A stretch of 6,237 nt of DNA from DATMBL01 sp050735975 (GCA_050735975.1 JBOHVS010000154.1:1-6237); one strand, 5' to 3'. Positions 1 to 4,865 are shown, counted from the first letter of the stretch. The notes: generated from the letters alone by a model not told the origin. Made by a program: numbers and translations.

Positions 1-139
1 CAAAGTCTTTAGCGTCGATCAGGCTTATTGCTGTTTGCGCGTCTGGAGCTTCGGCAACTTCGTAGTGTTCCAACCGTAAGGTTTCTGAGACACTCCAGCG
101 GGCCAGTTGTTCATCTTCTGCGACAAGAATGCATTTCAT
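1..139 (-). CDS. Response regulator, N-terminal receiver fragment (NtrC-like), runs off window
   Basis: The first 46 codons read MKCILVAEDEQLARWSVSET and onward, the start of a CheY-like receiver domain. The ILVAEDE strand carries the acidic pair that binds Mg2+ beside the phospho-acceptor Asp, which lies outside the window. The RWS-S-TL segment just after it is typical of NtrC-family sigma-54-dependent regulators, so the full protein probably continues into an AAA+ domain and a Fis-type helix-turn-helix; that is inference from the family. The ATG at 139 is preceded by a GGAG about 10 bases upstream, and a possible sigma-54 promoter lies further up. It would act in the cytoplasm as the output of a two-component system whose kinase is not visible here. 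Confidence 0.85.
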   Translation of the reverse strand, partial: MKCILVAEDEQLARWSVSETLRLEHYEVAEAPDAQTAISLIDAKDF

Positions 140-175
140 AGGCGGTCTCCGACGTGCGGTGACCCTCAAAGAAAC

Positions 176-190
176 GCAAAGCAACTTCCA
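176..190 (-). promoter_or_regulatory. Possible sigma-54 (-24/-12) promoter for the response regulator
   Basis: On the minus strand the site reads TGGAAGTTGCTTTGC: GG, ten bases, then GC preceded by TT, which matches the GG-N10-GC core of RpoN promoters. The CA after the first GG in the consensus is replaced by AA. It lies about 36 bp ahead of the start codon, which gives a leader of about 25 bases. Position and core fit; the match is imperfect and unproven. Confidence 0.3.
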
Positions 191-275
191 TGCCCGTTTG
201 TTACAGAAACGGTGCTGTTCTGAAAAAAGATTATTAGACGCCGAGTAGGCAAATTATCAACATGAGCGCAACATC

Positions 276-582
276 ATGATCAGACTCGGCTTCTTATTAC
301 CGACGGTATTCGGTCGTACCCACAGCCTGGGGAGAAAAGGCCTTAAAACTTCTCGGGACGGAGAGTTTCGATGCGGTGATTACCGACGCGAAACTTGGAC
401 GTGAGGTAAATGGGATTGAGGTTCTCACGCAATTTGAACGCGTGAGTCCGGGCAGGCCCAAGCTGCCTATAACCGCGCATCTGCCTGGCCAGGCAGGGGA
501 AAAAACCGTGGGGGCATATTTCCAAACCGATTGAGATTTCCTTCTAAAACTCAAGAGCGCCCTACCTGCTACGAAACACTGA
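276..582 (+). pseudogene. Decayed response-regulator receiver domain
   Basis: One open frame from 280 to 537 encodes a recognisable receiver core: GEKALKLLGTESFDAVITDA, then KLG..VNGIEVL, then PKLPITAH. This corresponds to the strand carrying the phospho-acceptor Asp (VITDA, a Asp followed by Ala), the next loop and helix, and the Thr-containing fourth strand. No credible start with the N-terminal acidic motif is present. A TGA at 535-537 interrupts the frame just where the conserved KPI should come. KPIEIS is readable one base out of frame, and the original frame resumes at 538 with DFLLKLKSALPATKH before a TGA at 580. The KPI-helix signature split by compensating shifts shows a broken copy. 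It is not a duplicate of the gene at 1-139, which is on the other strand and of different sequence. Confidence 0.7.
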
Positions 583-669
583 TGCCACTTGGGTGAGAGG
601 CGGTGCTGATGAGGATCATTTCTGAGGATGGGCGGCAAACCATGAGAGCCTGATAGTCACTACAGATAC

Positions 670-944
670 TGCTGCCCGACGGGTGGCCATCTGTATTTGT
701 TTGTATCGGTGCCGCCCTATCTGTCGGTCAGCAAAGTGACGCAGTACCTTAAGGGCAAGACCAGTCATAAGTTGCTGATGGAGGTCGCGCACCTGCGTCG
801 GCAGTTTTGGGGGAGACATCTGTGGGCCAGGGGTACTTTGCAGCGAGCAGCGGTAATGTAACCAACGAACTGATTTTGCAATACATAGCGACACAAGGGC
901 AGGAACCTTCCGAGGCCGACGAGGATTTCAAGATTGAGGATTAG
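670..944 (+). mobile_element. Remnant of an IS200/IS605-family Y1 transposase (TnpA), inactivated
   Basis: Two frames together give the C-terminal two thirds of a Y1 (HUH) transposase. From 688: HLYLFVSVPPYLSVSKVTQY then LKGKTSHKLL.E..HLRRQFWGRHLWARG. After a one-base loss near 832: YFAASSGNVTNELILQYIAT and a tail ending at TAG 942-944. The family pattern HVHLLVS.PP.LSV...KG..S..L......L...YWGRH.WARGYF..SSGNVT.E.I..YI..Q is followed closely, including the catalytic Tyr in LQYIATQ. The HUH motif reads H-L-Y, so one metal-binding His is lost, and another frame break lies just upstream (LLPDG then GGHL). The N-terminal third is not recognisable in 583-670. A weak hairpin (CGGC/GCCG, 951-963) follows the stop codon, where this family has its right-end hairpin. 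No TnpB is present. Confidence 0.8.
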
Positions 945-1019
945 TTTCATCGGCCTTCAGCCGTCTATCGTTGCGACTGTTACAGATGACTTCAATCAAC
1001 CCGATCCGCAACTTGAAAC

Positions 1020-1058
1020 ATAACCTATTTTGGGATAAGCATAGCATCATTCTATACG
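1020..1058 (+). promoter_or_regulatory. Putative methyltransferase promoter with shared control element
   Basis: Positions 1020-1036 read ATAACC-TA-TTTTGGGAT. The same element, differing only at the two central bases, lies on the minus strand at 2915-2899 ahead of the helix-turn-helix gene. In both places TTGGGA inside the element can serve as -35 and is followed after 17 bp by a -10-like hexamer, here TATACG at 1053-1058. The start codon is 18 bp further on, so the leader would be about 11 bases. The shared element is seen directly; its role as promoter and controller-protein operator is inferred. Confidence 0.5.
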
Positions 1059-1076
1059 TGAATTCCGGACGGACAA

Positions 1077-1979
1077 ATGCTCTCAAAGATAACTCCACAC
1101 CAAAGACCTAGACAAATCAGGTTTCGATGGAATCAGGAACTTTTTGACGTAAAAGAACTCGTCTCTAGCCCATCCCCGCATCCCGTGTACGCGAGTCATT
1201 TAGGAGTGCTATTTGACGCAAACTGTTTGGACATTCTTCCCAGCATCAAAGATGAAACCATTGACGCGGTGTTTGCGGACCCGCCTTTTAACCTGGCGAA
1301 ACACTACGGCAAGCAAACGAACGATGAAAGACCGGATGATGAGTATCTTGAGTGGTGCTACCAGTGGCTTTCAGAATGTGTCCGAATTCTTAAACCGGGC
1401 GGTTCGTTGTTTGTCTACAATTTGCCAAAATGGAATATCCTTCTCGGAGCTTTTCTAACTCGGGAAGGACTAGACTTTCGTCACTGGGTTGCCGTAGAAA
1501 TCAGTGCATGTCTCCCAATACCGGGGCGGCTTCATCCCAGCCACTACAGCCTTCTGTACTATACGAAGGGAAAACCTAAAACCTTTCGCCGCATTCGCAC
1601 CCCAATCGTAACGTGCCGACATTGTGGTGGCGAAGTCAAAGACTATGGAGGGCATCGGGATGCAATGAACCCGAAAGGTGTGACCTTAAAGGATGTGTGG
1701 ACAGATATTCCGCCTGTACGTCATTGGAAGTTCAAATCGAAGGACCGTAAAGCAAATGCCCTATCGACCAAAATTCTTGATCGGGTAATTGAAATGTCGA
1801 CTGTCCCAGGCGATCTGGTTCTGGACCCTTTCGGTGGAAGCGGAACAACTTTTATTGTCTGCGAGGGAAAGAATAGGCGATGGATAGGCATAGAGATCGA
1901 TTTTGCTGACGACATCATTAATCGCCTTGAGACCGGGGAAATTCATCCTCACAAGAATGACGATTATATAGAGGCGTAA
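1077..1979 (+). CDS. Type II DNA methyltransferase, beta class (modification subunit)
   Basis: This 300-residue protein is an S-adenosylmethionine-dependent DNA methyltransferase of the beta class, in which catalytic motif IV precedes the cofactor motif I. Motif IV is DPPF at residues 68-71 in TIDAVFADPPFNLAKHYG. VRILKPGGSLFVYNLP (102-117) follows as the usual next strand. Motif I is at 250-258 (VLDPFGGSGTT). The middle region (about 145-225), with one CxxCGG (180-185) and the stretch DVWTDIPPVRHWKFK, should contain the target recognition domain. The length is normal for the family. No strong Shine-Dalgarno precedes the ATG (only GGAC repeats), fitting a short-leader transcript. It converges on the endonuclease gene with 7 bp between stop codons and must protect the site that enzyme cuts, by inference GGATCC. 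DPPF is commoner in N6-adenine enzymes, but N4-cytosine modification is not excluded. Confidence 0.93.
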   Translation: MLSKITPHQRPRQIRFRWNQELFDVKELVSSPSPHPVYASHLGVLFDANCLDILPSIKDETIDAVFADPPFNLAKHYGKQTNDERPDDEYLEWCYQWLSECVRILKPGGSLFVYNLPKWNILLGAFLTREGLDFRHWVAVEISACLPIPGRLHPSHYSLLYYTKGKPKTFRRIRTPIVTCRHCGGEVKDYGGHRDAMNPKGVTLKDVWTDIPPVRHWKFKSKDRKANALSTKILDRVIEMSTVPGDLVLDPFGGSGTTFIVCEGKNRRWIGIEIDFADDIINRLETGEIHPHKNDDYIEA

Positions 1980-1986
1980 TTACTCG

Positions 1987-2595
1987 CTACGCAAGGGCTC
2001 GTCCTGAGGTTCCCTTCGGTATTTTGGGGACCTTTCTGCTGACGGCATCCTGTTCAATAACAGCAATTTCCAGCACCCCATTTTTGCAGGGAACTGCCTT
2101 CCACAGGTCTAGGTATGGTGCTAGCTCTGCGAAGTTGCCCACGCGGTCTGTCAGATATTGATATAAATTTCGGCTCGGAACCACGAGCGTACCACCAACA
2201 ATTAGACGCCTAAGTAAACCTAAGGCCATCTTATTCAACGCTCTGTGGCTAGAAGAGATGTTCCCTGTTTCCCACTCAAATGCGAAAGGGCCTTGCTTCG
2301 TATAAAGTACCGCGTCGAAGCTTCCGGCCCTAATCCTCGCGGCTATATCCAACTGCTCTTCAAGCTTCCAGGCTTGGCGTTTAAGCTCTTCCATCAAATC
2401 TCGCTTGATTGGAGTGACGCCGTTTCCCGCACGCCTCCTTTTCCCGCTTTCCGGAAAGATCGTGAACTTTCCTGATCCCGGAGGCCAATCGACGGCACGA
2501 ATGGCTTTATGCAAGGCTCTGCGAGTTTTCTCCCACTCCTTTGAGGCGGAGAACGGTCCGCAGGAGATTAACGTTTCGACTTGGACAATCTTCAG
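1987..2595 (-). CDS. BamHI-family type II restriction endonuclease, probable CTG start
   Basis: The 202-residue product aligns along its whole length with BamHI (213 residues, recalled from memory). Shared segments include WP..S..FTI, GNGV.PIK, a catalytic Asp in FDAVLY (D94), the E-x-E of FEWETGNISS (E107, E109), SSHR..NK, YLTDRV.NF.EL.PY and P.IPKG. Residues equivalent to BamHI N116, S118, R122, D154 and R155, the major-groove contacts, are all kept, so GGATCC is the predicted target. BamHI D196 corresponds to Ser here, and the C-terminal tail is shorter. No ATG, GTG or TTG occurs in the first 27 codons. CTG at 2595 lies 5 bases after AGGAGG and places the catalytic Asp at residue 94, as in BamHI. 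A TTG at 2514 would remove the conserved N-terminal helix. The frame opens 2 bp after the stop codon of the controller gene, implying translational coupling. Confidence 0.92.
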   Translation of the reverse strand: MKIVQVETLISCGPFSASKEWEKTRRALHKAIRAVDWPPGSGKFTIFPESGKRRRAGNGVTPIKRDLMEELKRQAWKLEEQLDIAARIRAGSFDAVLYTKQGPFAFEWETGNISSSHRALNKMALGLLRRLIVGGTLVVPSRNLYQYLTDRVGNFAELAPYLDLWKAVPCKNGVLEIAVIEQDAVSRKVPKIPKGTSGRALA

Positions 2596-2597
2596 GA

Positions 2598-2861
2598 TTA
2601 CCTCCTGCGGGGCTTGCGATCATGAACGACCTTCCTGATAAAGTGAATCGGATCGATCTCCAACGCTTCTGCGACCTCCAGAAATTCAATAACATCCAAT
2701 CGTCGTTCACCACGCTCAAACTTTGAAACAAAAGACTGTGGCCGAGATAGTTTCGCAGCGAGGTCCGTTTGGGTTAACCTGGCCGCTATTCTTGCTGTAA
2801 CAAGCTCCTGTCTGAACAGGTCGTATCTTGCACTGAATACCGATTTCGTCATGGACGGCAT
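2598..2861 (-). CDS. XRE-family helix-turn-helix regulator, probable R-M controller (C) protein
   Basis: This 87-residue protein is almost entirely one Cro/C1-type DNA-binding domain. TQTDLAAKLSRPQSFVSKFE (30-49) holds the helix-turn-helix, and GERRLDVIEFLEVAEALEID (51-70) forms the conserved following helices. The tail is basic (DRKPRRR). XRE proteins of this size beside restriction genes act as dimeric controllers that delay nuclease production; that role is inferred here from position and from the element shared by its own promoter and the methyltransferase promoter. The gene is directly upstream of the endonuclease, and its last codons supply that gene's ribosome binding site. Starts at 2861 and at 2852 (MTKSVF) are both possible; neither has a Shine-Dalgarno, as in leaderless controller genes. 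The sequence also resembles XRE proteins found outside R-M loci. Confidence 0.88.
   Translation of the reverse strand: MPSMTKSVFSARYDLFRQELVTARIAARLTQTDLAAKLSRPQSFVSKFERGERRLDVIEFLEVAEALEIDPIHFIRKVVHDRKPRRR
2601..2606 (-). promoter_or_regulatory. AGGAGG ribosome binding site deciding the endonuclease start
   Basis: A perfect AGGAGG is formed by the last two arginine codons of the helix-turn-helix gene, directly ahead of its TAA. It sits 5 bases before the in-frame CTG at 2595 and 11 bases before an ATT at 2589. It is the strongest Shine-Dalgarno in this operon and favours an N-terminus at 2595 over the TTG at 2514. Confidence 0.7.
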
Positions 2862-2876
2862 GCGTGGGAGAACGAA

Positions 2877-2915
2877 AGTTTAAACCTAATTCAGGATAAT
2901 CCCAAAACCGGTTAT
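2877..2915 (-). promoter_or_regulatory. Putative controller/endonuclease promoter with shared control element
   Basis: The minus strand at 2915-2899 reads ATAACC-GG-TTTTGGGAT, the partner of the element at 1020-1036. TTGGGA (2905-2900) is followed after 17 bp by TAAACT (2882-2877). The start at 2861 is then 15 bp away, which predicts a nearly leaderless transcript. The region is rich in dyads: AACCGGTT (2906-2913), GGATAATCC (2894-2902), GTTTAAAC (2878-2885), and GATAA/TTATC arms (2895-2899 and 2912-2916). This is what a controller-protein operator overlapping its own promoter would look like; binding is inferred. Confidence 0.5.
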
Positions 2916-2963
2916 CTTGAGAGAAAAGGGAGCAGCGTCAGACTGCCTAAATGTGGAGGGAAG

Positions 2964-3123
2964 AATCGGGGTCAGAGAACTATTTTGTCGCCATAGACCG
3001 TTGCGCAAGGGAGTGGGCCGAATATTTTTAGAGCCTCCGGTCCAGACTTCGATATTGGATTGCCTCGGCGATGTGGGCGGATTGAATATCTTCCGAGCCG
3101 GCGAGGTCGGCGATCGTGCGGCT
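2964..3123. repeat. Direct repeat, left copy (comM 3' end plus flank)
   Basis: About 160 bp repeated in the same orientation at 6078-6236. By hand alignment I count about 18 mismatches and one single-base gap, roughly 88% identity. It covers the last 31 codons of comM (minus strand) and about 65 bp beyond the stop codon, including the shared AATCGGGGTCAGAGAAC at its left edge. The two copies bracket about 2.95 kb. Confidence 0.85.
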
Positions 3124-3237
3124 GACTTTGAGGACGCGACTGTAGGCGCACGCCTCTAACTTATTGATGCTCTCCGCAGCGGCCTCGCTTTGTCCGGTGC
3201 TTTGTCGGGTGTTCAGTACGGGTCTGACCGCGGGCAA
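3028..3237 (-). pseudogene. comM: C-terminal fragment of ComM/YifB (Mg-chelatase-like AAA+ ATPase)
   Basis: The minus-strand frame ends SRTIADLAGSEDIQSAHIAE then AIQYRSLDRRL before TAA at 3028. This is the signature C-terminus of ComM/YifB, an approximately 500-residue AAA+ ATPase; ComM acts in branch migration during natural transformation. Only about the last 60-70 residues are present. The preceding conserved INKLGLSARAY-type helix reads INKLEACAY, two residues short. Upstream of about 3190 the similarity fades and another coding-like frame takes over, so the rest of the gene is missing. The right-hand repeat carries a second copy with a single amino-acid difference over 31 residues. Confidence 0.78.
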
Positions 3238-3379
3238 CGAAATTTATACCGTCCGTTCTGATTTCAAGTTTCTCCGGTGAAAGGCCTTCTAAGTCTTGGG
3301 CGATTGCGCGCAATGCGCGAGCGTAATGGTCGTCTCGGGATGAGTCCGGACGTTTTAACGCGCTTTGGCCTTGAGCATG
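3161..3379 (-). pseudogene. Orphan coding-like remnant without start codon
   Basis: The minus-strand frame is open from 3379 to a TAA at 3161. It contains a protein-like run of about 45 residues: RPDSSRDDHYARALRAIAQD, then LEGLSPEKLEIRTDGINFVA and RGQTR. Charge pattern and codon choice look like real coding sequence: an amphipathic helix followed by short strands. There is no ATG, GTG or TTG at a sensible place, the frame is closed upstream by TAG at 3382-3380, and after RGQTR it becomes low-complexity and overlaps the comM fragment in another frame. I do not recognise a family. It looks like the stump of a gene cut at its junction with the comM fragment, around 3190-3240. Confidence 0.4.
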
Positions 3380-3424
3380 CTAGGACAGAATAGAACGGCG
3401 ATCCTGACTAGACCAGCACTGCTC

Positions 3425-3928
3425 TTACGTACCGCTCATAAACCGAAATATACTCTCCGCGAACGCCTCAACTGTAGCCGGAGGACCGTCGCCATGATTC
3501 AGATGGCTTCCATCGGGCGTCCACTCACAGAATACCGTCTGTGGAGTACCGTCATTTTGAAAGCCCTTTTCAAGAGTGTAGTATTTAACATCTTCGCTTG
3601 AGGATTGTACTACAGCGACAAAGAACACTTCGCTCTCATGTCTTGGTTCTGGGAGGCTGATCACGTAACAAGAGACTTCACGTTGTTTAAGCGCAGAAAA
3701 ATGAATCTCTTCAAGAGGAAACCAAGTAGAATCAAATGGCAAATCCCACATGCTGCAGCGCACCATCGCGTTAAACCACTGATCTCTTATGTAACCTTGA
3801 TCCCGATTAGTTAACGCGCTTAAAAGCGAGTCTGTGGCTTCGAATGCTTGTTCCCGCAGCGTGTAATGGGCAAACACGTAGTGCTGGGCTTGGAATTGTT
3901 CTTGATCGATTCCAGTGATCGTAGACAT
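3425..3928 (-). CDS. Hypothetical protein, 167 residues
   Basis: I do not recognise a family. The ATG at 3928 is preceded by AAGGGGA with good spacing, which supports both the gene and its start. The product is acidic and aromatic-rich, with no signal peptide and no membrane segment, so probably a cytoplasmic alpha/beta protein. An N-terminal helical part (QFQAQHYVFAHYTLREQAFE, then SLLSALTNRD, 9-43) is followed by strand-like segments (VSCYVISLPEP, EVFFVAVVQSS, VKYYTLEKGF) and a distinctive FCEWTPDGSHLNHGDGPP before a last helix (VEAFAESIFRFM). The sequence reads as an intact gene: no internal stop, a good Shine-Dalgarno and conserved-looking aromatics. It lies 334 bp downstream of another unknown minus-strand gene with almost the same ribosome binding site. 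Function not assigned. Confidence 0.8.
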   Translation of the reverse strand: MSTITGIDQEQFQAQHYVFAHYTLREQAFEATDSLLSALTNRDQGYIRDQWFNAMVRCSMWDLPFDSTWFPLEEIHFSALKQREVSCYVISLPEPRHESEVFFVAVVQSSSEDVKYYTLEKGFQNDGTPQTVFCEWTPDGSHLNHGDGPPATVEAFAESIFRFMSGT

Positions 3929-4262
3929 TGCTCTTTTCCCCTTTCAAATGCGTGTGGTTCTTGGCGTTAGGCGACACGCCGTTGGCGATTTTGAGAACCG
4001 CAACGTACATGCCAGAAACAAACATGTACAATTTCGAGCAATTAGCGGCGGTCAACGCAAAGGGGAGCGCAATAAAATGATTCTTTTCAATGACAAATTG
4101 TGAAAAAATCACATTTCTTTTCATTCTGCCACTAATCCAATCCGGCAATAGTTAGGGTTTCCAAGGTACGCGCCCGGTTGTTCTTTCTTGTCGCCTTGGC
4201 CGTACTGCCCCTTCTCGTGGGGGCATGGTCGATTTCGAGGGTTCGCGGGTCGGAGGGGTGGA
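3929..4262. other. Gene-poor stretch between the two unknown minus-strand genes
   Basis: No convincing intact gene. It holds the AAGGGGA ribosome site of the downstream gene, a small dyad (GGCGT/ACGCC, 3963-3980), a 15-bp palindrome TGTGA-AAAAA-TCACA (4099-4113), and in the 4139-4262 part a plus-strand frame encoding a hydrophobic run (reported separately). AT content rises around 4020-4140, where a promoter for the 3928 gene would be expected; I cannot pick a clear -35/-10 pair. Confidence 0.5.
4139..4262 (+). pseudogene. Possible remnant of the N-terminal membrane anchor of a sensor protein
   Basis: The plus strand here encodes VRVSKVRARLFFLVALAVLP then LLVGAW: basic residues directly ahead of about 18 hydrophobic ones. 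This looks like the first transmembrane helix of bacterial sensor kinases or GAF/CHASE proteins (the R-x-R-L-F-x-L-V-A-L pattern). No ATG or GTG start and no continuation exist, because the frame enters the opposite-strand gene at 4263 and soon stops. It is either a truncated gene start or chance; the strength of the hydrophobic pattern is the only evidence. Confidence 0.25.
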
Positions 4263-4541
4263 TCAAGTTTCAATTTGCATCAGATCGCGGGTGTTCGCGA
4301 CGCCTTTAATACTGGCGAGGCATTTTTTTAGAGCTTCTTCTGGGCTAGTTCCGGTGCACATGTATTGTTCTTTAGACTCCCCTAGAATCAGAGTGGGGTA
4401 GGCAATAAACAACCCTTTGCCCTCGCCAGCCAGAATCTCGTGGACATAAATAAAGACGCGGTGATCGTTTCTATTTAATTGGTAAACCTTCACGCTGCTA
4501 AAAATGTCTTCCGGATCTAGCAATTTGTCGATGCCATCCAT
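4263..4541 (-). CDS. Hypothetical protein, 92 residues
   Basis: I do not recognise a family. The ATG at 4541 (MDGIDKLLDPEDIFSSVKVY) is preceded by AAAGGGGA with a 6-base gap. The frame is open to a TTG at 4568, but that start would put the Shine-Dalgarno inside the gene, so 4541 is preferred. The protein is small, with no signal peptide. After a short helix come strands (KVYQLN, HRVFIYVHEIL, GLFIAYPTLILGES, EQYMCTGTS) and an alpha helix (SPEEALKKCLASIKGV). The GTSPEEALKKCLASIKG end resembles the close of small beta-beta-beta-alpha domains in which a helix supplies the interface. It is probably cytoplasmic, and its ribosome binding site closely matches that of the 167-residue gene downstream, so the two may belong together. 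Confidence 0.72.
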   Translation of the reverse strand: MDGIDKLLDPEDIFSSVKVYQLNRNDHRVFIYVHEILAGEGKGLFIAYPTLILGESKEQYMCTGTSPEEALKKCLASIKGVANTRDLMQIET

Positions 4542-4608
4542 TTTGATTCCCCTTTGGTCGCTTGGCAATTGATGAAGAGATTTTACTAAACGGGTCTAAG
4601 GGAGGTCA

Positions 4609-4638
4609 ATGAAAATTGTGGGCAGTGTCGCCATTTAG
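4609..4638 (+). other. Nine-codon frame with Shine-Dalgarno, possible leader peptide
   Basis: GGGAGG followed by TCA and an ATG at 4609 opens a nine-residue frame (MKIVGSVAI) that stops at TAG 4636-4638. The stop codon overlaps a second perfect AGGAGG (4637-4642). The layout resembles a leader peptide coupled to a downstream frame, but such short frames are common by chance. Confidence 0.2.
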
Positions 4639-4652
4639 GAGGAAAGCGACAG

Positions 4653-4856
4653 TTGAAACAGAAAAGCGGGTCGATTTTGGAGATTAAAATGAGGAAAGGG
4701 CGCGTTTGCTCTCCCGACCGACACCTTATTCTCTGGTTTAATGGTTTCTTCAAAACTCCCAGCGAAGTTATCGCAAACGCACCGTGCTTTCCAGGACGAG
4801 ATTGCTTATCTTCTCGGCTGTCGAAATCTATCCCTAAAATACAGAACGGTCGCTAA
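4653..4856 (+). CDS. Doubtful small ORF, 67 residues, TTG start
   Basis: Begins at TTG 4653, ten bases after a perfect AGGAGG (4637-4642), and runs to TAA 4854-4856. The product is basic (KQKSGSILEIKMRKGRVCSP at the start), has three cysteines and resembles nothing I know. Internal ATG at 4689 has no better signal. The Shine-Dalgarno and the upstream nine-codon frame are the only support; amino-acid composition does not look strongly coding. It diverges from the 92-residue gene. Confidence 0.2.
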   Translation: MKQKSGSILEIKMRKGRVCSPDRHLILWFNGFFKTPSEVIANAPCFPGRDCLSSRLSKSIPKIQNGR

Positions 4857-4865
4857 TATTTAACG

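Noticed and set aside
297..638. Minus-strand frame of 113 codons over the receiver remnant
   Set aside because: It is antisense to a recognisable receiver domain; its own product has no family resemblance and no ribosome binding site.
616..950. Minus-strand frames over the transposase remnant
   Set aside because: Antisense shadows of the Y1 transposase sequence on the plus strand.
2405..2726. Plus-strand frames across the endonuclease and controller genes
   Set aside because: They lie opposite strongly supported minus-strand genes and have no family features.
2917..3159. Plus-strand frame of 80 codons over the left repeat
   Set aside because: Antisense to the comM C-terminal fragment, which is clearly the real coding strand.
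4099..4113. TGTGA-AAAAA-TCACA as a CRP/FNR-type site
   Set aside because: The spacer is 5 rather than 6 bases, flanking bases do not continue the symmetry, and it lies about 170 bp from the nearest start codon.
3807..4148. Minus-strand frame of 113 codons overlapping the start of the 167-residue gene
   Set aside because: Overlaps a better supported gene that has its own Shine-Dalgarno; the upstream part has low coding character.
4207..4224. GCCCC/GGGGC hairpin as a terminator
   Set aside because: No T run follows on either strand, and it falls inside the hydrophobic plus-strand frame.
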